DNA of 57,019 bases. It comes from Aequorivita lipolytica. Lineage in GTDB: Bacteria; Bacteroidota; Bacteroidia; Flavobacteriales; Flavobacteriaceae. Of this stretch, positions 51,489 through 57,019 are shown piece by piece. The position numbers and the translations under genes were made by a program. The number at the start of each line of letters is the position of its first letter. Position 1 is the first letter of the stretch. Under the pieces are notes generated by a model that saw only the letters and a list, made by a program, of their open reading frames with translations, made no database searches and had not been told where the DNA came from. The stretch is from NCBI RefSeq assembly GCF_007997135.1, contig NZ_VORU01000015.1:1-57019 (forward strand), written 5' to 3'.

Positions 51489-52109
51489 ATGCTCATTATT
51501 GGCATTGCCGGCGGTACCGGAAGTGGAAAAACAACTGTGGTAGCTCAAATTGTGGAAGAACTTCCTGTGGATGAGGTTTGCGTTATTTCGCAGGATTCCT
51601 ATTATCACGACACCAGCGATTTATCTTTTGAAGAGCGCAAAAAAATAAATTTCGACCACCCAAAAGCAATCGATTTTGATTTGTTGGTTACCCATTTAAG
51701 GGAACTTCGCAAAGGAAATTCCTTCGAGCAACCCGTTTATTCTTTTGTAGCGCATAATAGAACCGGTGAAACAGTAACCACCTTTCCAAAAAAGGTTATT
51801 ATTGTTGAAGGAATTTTAATCTTGGCGCATCCAGATATTCGTGAAATGTTCGACATAAAAATATTTGTACACGCAGACAGCGACGAACGATTAATACGCA
51901 GATTAAAGCGTGATATAGCCACCCGTGGCCGCGATTTAGACGAAGTTTTAAACCGTTACCAAACCACGCTAAAACCAATGCACCAACAATTCATTGAACC
52001 TACAAAGGAATTTGCAGATATTATAATTCCAACAAACAGATACAATACTGTGGCCGTTAACGTAATACGCAGCATAATTCATCAAAAACTAAACTATACC
52101 CAAGCGTGA
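51489..52109 (+). CDS. udk: uridine kinase
   Basis: The start at 51489 (MLIIGIAGGTGSGKTT) gives 206 residues, the usual length; the earlier Met precedes a promoter-like TACATTTG (51465-51472). Features are Walker A GGTGSGKTT (about 8-16), SQDSYYHDTS (about 38), FDHPKAIDFDLL, and RRLKRDIATRGRD (about 130-142). It phosphorylates uridine and cytidine in pyrimidine salvage. It is first in a four-gene operon; its TGA overlaps the GTG start of the next gene. Confidence 0.96.
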   Translation: MLIIGIAGGTGSGKTTVVAQIVEELPVDEVCVISQDSYYHDTSDLSFEERKKINFDHPKAIDFDLLVTHLRELRKGNSFEQPVYSFVAHNRTGETVTTFPKKVIIVEGILILAHPDIREMFDIKIFVHADSDERLIRRLKRDIATRGRDLDEVLNRYQTTLKPMHQQFIEPTKEFADIIIPTNRYNTVAVNVIRSIIHQKLNYTQA

Positions 52110-52438
52110 GTTTCAAAGAATTTAAAAATAGAAAATGGGTTCGTTTTATAAGCAATAAGTATGTGCTTATCCTTATTCTATTCGTTGCATGGATGTTTTT
52201 TTTCGATGCAAACTCATACCTTATTCACCACGAATTAGATGGCGATATAAATGCTTTGGAAGACAATGCAGAGTTTTATCAAAAGGAAATAGACAACGAT
52301 AAAACCTTCATCAAGAAAATGGAAGATAGCAATGAGATGGAGAAATTTGCTCGTGAAAAGTATTATTTGAAAAAGGAAAACGAAGACATTTATATAATTG
52401 AACACGAAGACAGCATCAAAAAAGAAGAGAAACGATGA
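52106..52438 (+). CDS. FtsB/DivIC-like division protein
   Basis: The 110-residue protein begins with GTG overlapping the udk TGA (GTGA). It has a short basic N-terminus (FKEFKNRKWVRFISNK), one span at about 18-34 (YVLILILFVAWMFFFD) and a coiled-coil (about 45-85, LEDNAEFYQKEIDNDKTFIKKME). It ends in a motif with FAREKYYLKKENEDIYIIE, typical of septum formation initiators in Bacteroidota. FtsB/DivIC joins FtsL and FtsQ in the divisome. Its stop overlaps the mutA start by 4 bp. Confidence 0.9.
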   Translation: MSFKEFKNRKWVRFISNKYVLILILFVAWMFFFDANSYLIHHELDGDINALEDNAEFYQKEIDNDKTFIKKMEDSNEMEKFAREKYYLKKENEDIYIIEHEDSIKKEEKR

Positions 52439-53805
52439 GCAAATTTTTATTTGAAGATTTTGATGAAGTTTCCGCAAAACAGTGGAAGCAGCAAATACAG
52501 TACGATCTAAAAGGTGCAGACTATAACCAAACCTTGGTTTGGCAAAGTCCCGAGGGCATCAGCGTAAAACCTTTTTACCACGAAGACGATTTTAAAGAAG
52601 AATTTCAACCCATTCCGGGGCAACCACAGTCGTGGAAAATTGCCCAAGAAATTTTTGTTGATGACGAAAAGATAGCAAACAACATAGCTTTAGATGCTGC
52701 AAACCGAGGGGCAGAAGCTATAATTTTTACCGCCGCAGAAGATTTTGAACCAAGAACCGTATTTAAAGATTTTCCGTTTGAAACAACTTCCATTTATTTT
52801 GAACTTACATTTCTCTCCGAAGCATTTTACGGCAAGCTCGTTAAATTCTTTTCACAGAAAAATGCAACCGTTTATTACAATATAGATTTAATAGGAAACC
52901 TCGCCCGCACGGGCAACTGGTTTCATAATTTGAAAAAAGACCACGAAATTCTAGATAGTATTTTACAGAAACACGATTCAGAAAAATTACTATCGGTTGA
53001 TGCTACTTTATATCAAAACGCAGGCGCAAATATGGTTCAGCAATTGGCGTATGCTTTGGCACACGCCAATGAATACTTAAACCACATTGCGAGCGAAGCG
53101 AAGCAATCTGTAAGTCTTACATTTTCTTTAGCCACTGGCCCAAACTACTTCTTCGAAATAGCAAAAATCCGCGCGCTACGTAAACTTTATGCAACTTTAG
53201 CAAAGGAATATGGTGTAAATGAAACCTGCCACATCATCGCCACACCTTCAAAACGCAACAAAACCTTATACGATTACAATGTAAACATGCTGCGTAGCAC
53301 CACCGAATGTATGAGTGCCGTGCTGGGCGGAGCCGATACGGTTTGTAATTTGCCGTATGATGAATTATATCACAAAAGCAACGAATTCGGAGAACGCATT
53401 TCGCGCAACCAATTGTTGATATTAAAACACGAAAGCTACTTTGATGCGGTGAGCAACCCTGCCGATGGCACCTATTATATTGAAAGCTTAACGGTTGAAC
53501 TTGCCGAAAAAGCGCTTCAACTTTTCAAAGAAATTGAAAAAGGTGGAGGCTTTCTTCAGCAATTAAAAGAAGGAACAATCCAGAAGAAAATTAATGATAG
53601 CGCCGAAAAGGAGCAACAACTTTTTGACAGCGGCGAAATGAAACTCTTGGGCACCAATTATCACCCCAACAAAAGCGACCGAATGAAAGACAATTTGGAG
53701 CTTTTTCCTTTCGTAAAACGTAACCCAGTCAAAACCCTAATCGTCCCCATCATTGAAAAACGCTTGGCAGAAAAAGTTGAACAGGAAAGAATAAGCAATG
53801 AGTAG
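52435..53805 (+). CDS. mutA: methylmalonyl-CoA mutase small (beta) subunit
   Basis: The 456-residue protein is the catalytically silent MCM subunit, a TIM barrel like MutB but without a B12-binding domain. The start [31 protein letters not shown] is typical of Bacteroidota MutA. Later motifs include [22 protein letters not shown] (about 230) and [25 protein letters not shown] (about 285). Residues about 217-226 ([10 protein letters not shown]) are encoded by a dispersed palindrome. It overlaps ftsB by 4 bp and mutB by 8 bp, so the heterodimer genes are translationally coupled. Confidence 0.96.
   Translation: MSKFLFEDFDEVSAKQWKQQIQYDLKGADYNQTLVWQSPEGISVKPFYHEDDFKEEFQPIPGQPQSWKIAQEIFVDDEKIANNIALDAANRGAEAIIFTAAEDFEPRTVFKDFPFETTSIYFELTFLSEAFYGKLVKFFSQKNATVYYNIDLIGNLARTGNWFHNLKKDHEILDSILQKHDSEKLLSVDATLYQNAGANMVQQLAYALAHANEYLNHIASEAKQSVSLTFSLATGPNYFFEIAKIRALRKLYATLAKEYGVNETCHIIATPSKRNKTLYDYNVNMLRSTTECMSAVLGGADTVCNLPYDELYHKSNEFGERISRNQLLILKHESYFDAVSNPADGTYYIESLTVELAEKALQLFKEIEKGGGFLQQLKEGTIQKKINDSAEKEQQLFDSGEMKLLGTNYHPNKSDRMKDNLELFPFVKRNPVKTLIVPIIEKRLAEKVEQERISNE
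53086..53107. repeat. palindromic element inserted in frame in mutA
   Basis: ATTGCGAGCGAAGCG followed by AAGCAAT has ATTGC / GCAAT ends and an internal GCGA / CGAAGC partial symmetry. I recognise this sequence from memory as one that recurs between genes in many unrelated bacteria. Here it is coding. Confidence 0.7.
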
Positions 53806-55975
53806 AAAAGATTTACAGAATATTAGCCTGAAAAGGACGGATGACGGAAGACAGAATACGGAAGCTGATAAAAATTCTGAATTCAGAATTCAGAATTCAG
53901 AATTGAAAGATGAAGCATATTCGACTGCTGAAAATATTGATTTAAAAAAAGAATATAGCAAAGAAGATATAGCCAATTTAAAACACCTAAACTTCGTAGC
54001 CGGAATAGCACCAAACCTTCGCGGACCATACTCCACAATGTACGTCCGCCGTCCGTGGACCATCCGCCAATACGCAGGTTTTTCAACAGCAGAAGATAGC
54101 AACGCATTTTATAGAAGAAACCTAGCCGCAGGCCAAAAAGGGCTTTCGGTAGCCTTCGATCTTGCCACACATCGCGGTTACGACAGCGATCACGAAAGGG
54201 TAGAAGGCGATGTAGGGAAAGCAGGCGTAGCAATAGACAGCGTGGAGGATATGAAAATCCTATTCGACCAGATTCCGTTAGACAAGATGAGCGTTTCCAT
54301 GACGATGAACGGCGCTGTGCTTCCCATTATGGCGTTCTATATTGTTGCAGCTGAAGAGCAGGGCGTTTTGCCAAAAGATTTGGAAGGAACCATCCAAAAC
54401 GATATTCTTAAAGAATTCATGGTGCGCAACACTTACATCTATCCGCCCAAGGAATCGATGAAGATAGTAAGCGATATTTTTGAATATGCTTCTAAAAATA
54501 TGCCCAAGTTCAACAGCATCTCTATCTCTGGCTACCATATGCAGGAAGCAGGAGCCACGTCAGATATTGAACTTGCTTATACCCTTGCAGACGGTCTAGA
54601 ATATATTCGCACAGGTATAAAAGCGGGAATGGACATAGACACTTTCGCGCCACGCTTATCCTTTTTCTGGGGAATCGGGATGAACCATTTTATGGAAATC
54701 GCAAAAATGCGCGCCGCCAGAATGCTTTGGGCGAAAATTGTAAAACAGTTCAACCCCAAAAGCGAAAAATCCTTAGCATTAAGAACCCACTGCCAAACCA
54801 GCGGTTGGAGCCTTACCGAGCAAGATCCGTTCAACAACGTTGCTCGCACGGTTATTGAAGCCACAGCAGCAGTTTTTGGTGGTACACAATCCTTGCACAC
54901 AAATGCTTTAGATGAAGCTATTGCTTTACCAACAGATTTCTCTGCACGTATTGCCAGAAATACTCAGATTTTTCTTCAAACCGAAACCCAAATCACCAAG
55001 ACCGTTGACCCTTGGGCAGGAAGTTATTATGTGGAAAATCTTACCAACGAAATCGCCAACAAAGCCTGGGCGCTAATAGAAGAAGTAGAAGAACTTGGCG
55101 GAATGACCAAAGCCATTGAGGCCGGCATTCCCAAACTTCGCATAGAGGAAGCTTCAGCCAGAAAGCAAGCGCGTATAGATAGTGGACAAGATATAATTGT
55201 AGGAGTAAACAAATACCGCCTTGACAAAGAAGACCCACTACAAATCCTGGACGTGGACAATCAAAAAGTCCGTACTTCACAGATTGAACGTCTCAACCAT
55301 ATAAAAGCCACGCGCGATACCAAAAAGGTAGATAAAGCCCTTGCAGATATTACCCAATGTGCAAAGACAGGTCAAGGAAATTTACTAGCTTTAGCCGTAG
55401 AAGCTGCCCGCCACAGGGCAACCCTCGGCGAAATCTCTACCGCAATGGAAAAAGAATTCGGCAGGTATAAAGCACAAATTAGATCTTTTAGCGGCGTGTA
55501 CAGTAAAGAAATTAAGAAAGACGAAAGTTTTATAAAGGCTCGAGAAATGGCAGACAAGTTTGCTGAGCTTGAGGGCCGTCGTCCACGTATTATGATTGCC
55601 AAAATGGGGCAGGACGGTCACGACCGCGGTGCCAAAGTTGTTGCAACAGGCTATGCCGATGTAGGTTTTGATGTGGACATTGGTCCCCTTTTTCAAACGC
55701 CAGCAGAAGCCGCAAAACAAGCAGTAGAAAATGACGTACATATCCTCGGCGTTTCCTCCCTTGCCGCAGGCCACAAAACCCTCGTGCCACAGGTTATTGA
55801 AGCCCTAAAAAAATACGGCCGCGAAGATATTATGGTTATCGTGGGCGGCGTAATACCACACCAAGATTACCAATACCTTTTTGATGCAGGCGCAGTTGCC
55901 GTTTATGGTCCCGGAACTCGGATTAGCGATGCTGCTATTGAGATGTTGGGGATTTTGATTGAGGGGGTGGAGTGA
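53798..55975 (+). CDS. mutB: methylmalonyl-CoA mutase large (alpha) subunit
   Basis: The 725-residue B12 enzyme interconverts succinyl-CoA and methylmalonyl-CoA. It has a TIM barrel with [28 protein letters not shown] (about 68-95), [13 protein letters not shown] and a C-terminal cobalamin-binding domain with [13 protein letters not shown] (about 605-617), [11 protein letters not shown] and [14 protein letters not shown]. Residues about 13-36 of the N-terminal extension are encoded by ten phased DNA heptads (53836-53905) and give the 7-residue peptide echo [14 protein letters not shown]. The pathway serves propionate metabolism or succinate-propionate exchange. It overlaps mutA by 8 bp. Confidence 0.97.
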   Translation: MSRKDLQNISLKRTDDGRQNTEADKNSEFRIQNSELKDEAYSTAENIDLKKEYSKEDIANLKHLNFVAGIAPNLRGPYSTMYVRRPWTIRQYAGFSTAEDSNAFYRRNLAAGQKGLSVAFDLATHRGYDSDHERVEGDVGKAGVAIDSVEDMKILFDQIPLDKMSVSMTMNGAVLPIMAFYIVAAEEQGVLPKDLEGTIQNDILKEFMVRNTYIYPPKESMKIVSDIFEYASKNMPKFNSISISGYHMQEAGATSDIELAYTLADGLEYIRTGIKAGMDIDTFAPRLSFFWGIGMNHFMEIAKMRAARMLWAKIVKQFNPKSEKSLALRTHCQTSGWSLTEQDPFNNVARTVIEATAAVFGGTQSLHTNALDEAIALPTDFSARIARNTQIFLQTETQITKTVDPWAGSYYVENLTNEIANKAWALIEEVEELGGMTKAIEAGIPKLRIEEASARKQARIDSGQDIIVGVNKYRLDKEDPLQILDVDNQKVRTSQIERLNHIKATRDTKKVDKALADITQCAKTGQGNLLALAVEAARHRATLGEISTAMEKEFGRYKAQIRSFSGVYSKEIKKDESFIKAREMADKFAELEGRRPRIMIAKMGQDGHDRGAKVVATGYADVGFDVDIGPLFQTPAEAAKQAVENDVHILGVSSLAAGHKTLVPQVIEALKKYGREDIMVIVGGVIPHQDYQYLFDAGAVAVYGPGTRISDAAIEMLGILIEGVE
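53836..53905. repeat. ten phased heptads inside the mutB coding region
   Basis: GACGGAT, GACGGAA, GACAGAA, TACGGAA, GCTGATA, AAAATTC, TGAATTC, AGAATTC, AGAATTC, AGAATTG run without a phase break. The AATTC part is the inverse of the intergenic array at 50697-50731. It is the only heptad array in this window within a conserved gene. Confidence 0.88.
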
Positions 55976-56009
55976 CAGAATTGGAATATTATTTTCCATT
56001 TATGATTAA

Positions 56010-56924
56010 ATGAATTATAAATATATGTCTACAGAAGGAATAGTTACGATTTTACTTACATTAATTCTTGGAATTCCAAGTATAATTACGATTTTTCGTT
56101 TAAGACGAACAAGAATTGTTTATTTAGAAAAACACATCATAAATTTAAATGATGATTTGCTTAAAAATTTTAATCAACTCTCTATTAAATATAAAGGAAT
56201 TGAAATACAGGAGAATGTTTTTTTTGTAAGTGGATTTCTGGTTTGTCAGGGTGATAAAGATATTTCTGATGATAACAATTATGTAGAAATATATATTCCT
56301 AATAATTCTAAATGGTTGGATTTAAAGATAGTTTCAAATAGCAAAGGCATGCAAATTAAGGAGAGTGTTTTTAAGAATAAAGCTAATATAAATTTCGATC
56401 TATTTAAGAATAAGGAATATATTGAGTATGAAGGAATCCTAGAAATTAATTCCAAAGTTGAAAATATTGACACAAAAGCACTTCTTGAATTTCATCATAG
56501 AATTCCAAACATACCTTCAATAAGTAAATTCAAAATTGAAAATCTCAAAACAAGCTTATCAACTTTATTGCTGTCAAGTTTTATTGCCTTCTTTCCTTTG
56601 TTCTTTGCCTATGATTATTACAAAATTGATAACTCGGATGTCAAGGCTTATAATGCAATTAAGAACACGCGAATTGATTCTTTTACAATGAATGAGAATA
56701 AGCAATTAAGCGATTTATTGGATAAAACAATCAATGAATATTCTGGATTTTCATTTTTATTTGAAGGAAAATCTCAAGCTTATCCAGTTAACGGAGTAAA
56801 AGATTTTAGAGGAAAGGAAAAAATTGATTTAACATCAGTATACTTTAAAATGGATGAGTGGGGCATTAAGGATTATATATCTACAATATTTCGGGAGTGT
56901 TCAATTAAGTGTGTCATCGGTTAA
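56010..56924 (+). CDS. membrane protein of unknown function
   Basis: The 304-residue product (start 56010; ATG 56025 is an alternative) has a span at about 9-28 (GIVTILLTLILGIPSIITIF), a basic stop-transfer (RLRRTR), a soluble beta-rich region (about 45-170, KGIEIQENVFFVSGFLVCQGDK and repeated strand-like segments), a second span (about 188-205, LLLSSFIAFFPLFFAYDYY) and a C-terminal soluble part (about 206-304). The span pairing leaves the middle domain on one side of the membrane. No family is recognised. It is more A+T-rich than mutB and separated from it by 34 bp, so it probably belongs to a different (accessory) unit. Confidence 0.75.
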   Translation: MNYKYMSTEGIVTILLTLILGIPSIITIFRLRRTRIVYLEKHIINLNDDLLKNFNQLSIKYKGIEIQENVFFVSGFLVCQGDKDISDDNNYVEIYIPNNSKWLDLKIVSNSKGMQIKESVFKNKANINFDLFKNKEYIEYEGILEINSKVENIDTKALLEFHHRIPNIPSISKFKIENLKTSLSTLLLSSFIAFFPLFFAYDYYKIDNSDVKAYNAIKNTRIDSFTMNENKQLSDLLDKTINEYSGFSFLFEGKSQAYPVNGVKDFRGKEKIDLTSVYFKMDEWGIKDYISTIFRECSIKCVIG

Positions 56925-57019
56925 AAATCTGTTGTCAAAATAATCTACTAGGTCTCTTCGCACCGATGCCCATGCAAACATACTACCATTCCATCTTGTC
57001 TGCGCATTTATGGTTGCCA
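56901..57019 (-). CDS. 3' end of a gene entering from the right edge (possible)
   Basis: On the minus strand an open frame of 38 codons runs in from the window edge and stops at the complement of 56901-56903. It reads ATINAQTRWNGSMF and then AWASVRRDLVDYFDNRF, which looks protein-like. It would overlap the end of the gene at 56010-56924 by 24 bp, tail to tail. No family can be assigned from this fragment. Confidence 0.4.
   Translation of the reverse strand, partial: ATINAQTRWNGSMFAWASVRRDLVDYFDNRFLTDDTLN

Overview
The window reads as a chromosomal segment of a flavobacterium (Bacteroidota, Flavobacteriaceae). It is A+T-rich and carries the lineage markers GldI (gliding motility), two proteins with type IX secretion (T9SS) sorting domains, a bacillithiol-linked YtxJ protein and many Cys-lipidated exported proteins. 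The best promoters fit the Bacteroidota pattern TTG-N19-TAnnTTTG. The genus cannot be fixed from the sequence alone.

Layout. 1-2400: accessory left edge with a YwqK-like exported protein and a visibly G+C-richer FAD monooxygenase fused to a DnaJ-like zinc motif, probably acquired. 2.4-12.6 kb: trmL, clpB, ytxJ, a TPR-like lipoprotein, fahA, glyA, an acetyltransferase, a lipoprotein gene split by an in-frame stop, a nucleoside deaminase and a lipocalin-like lipoprotein. 12.6-18.9 kb: beta-helix lipoprotein, glutaminyl cyclase, the SRP RNA gene with its own promoter, an SDR, a transaldolase-like aldolase and a thioredoxin-fold lipoprotein without its cysteines. 19-30 kb: an ABC-F ATPase, two DUF2007 proteins between heptamer repeat arrays, two fasciclin proteins, pheT, an MFS transporter, an M48 protease and a SpoU methyltransferase. 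30-36 kb: two paralogous T9SS surface proteins around a divergent XRE regulator, then a lipoprotein and a DUF3810 membrane protein. 37-42 kb: pepD, a fused cyclophilin-FKBP, gldI, nrnA and ndk. 42-51 kb: a DciA-like protein, recF, a TPR protein with ribH, and a tight operon of a small membrane protein, mutL, two rhomboids and an EEP phosphatase. 51-56 kb: the overlapping operon udk-ftsB/divIC-mutA-mutB, ending in both subunits of methylmalonyl-CoA mutase. The right edge holds an unrecognised membrane protein.

Most genes are ordinary housekeeping genes. The striking layer lies on top of them. At more than a dozen intergenic sites there are short tandem arrays whose unit sequences differ but whose period is nearly always exactly 7 bp (8 or 6 at a few). 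Many begin on or next to a stop codon, and one phased stretch of ten heptads lies in frame inside the 5' end of mutB. Separate dispersed palindromic families (CCTGAGCGCAGTCGAAG-like, CGGCTCCGCTCG-like, ATTGCGAGCGAAGCG-like and a CCACGAATTCACGAA-like inverted repeat) sit between genes and also in frame inside a SpoU methyltransferase gene, mutL and mutA. This is the best candidate for an undescribed genome-wide phenomenon here. Other points: a one-sided ABC-F ATPase, MutL without recognisable endonuclease residues, an XRE operator candidate beside a T9SS adhesin, and a (TA)11 tract before its paralog.

I found no tRNA, rRNA, CRISPR array, insertion sequence or prophage.
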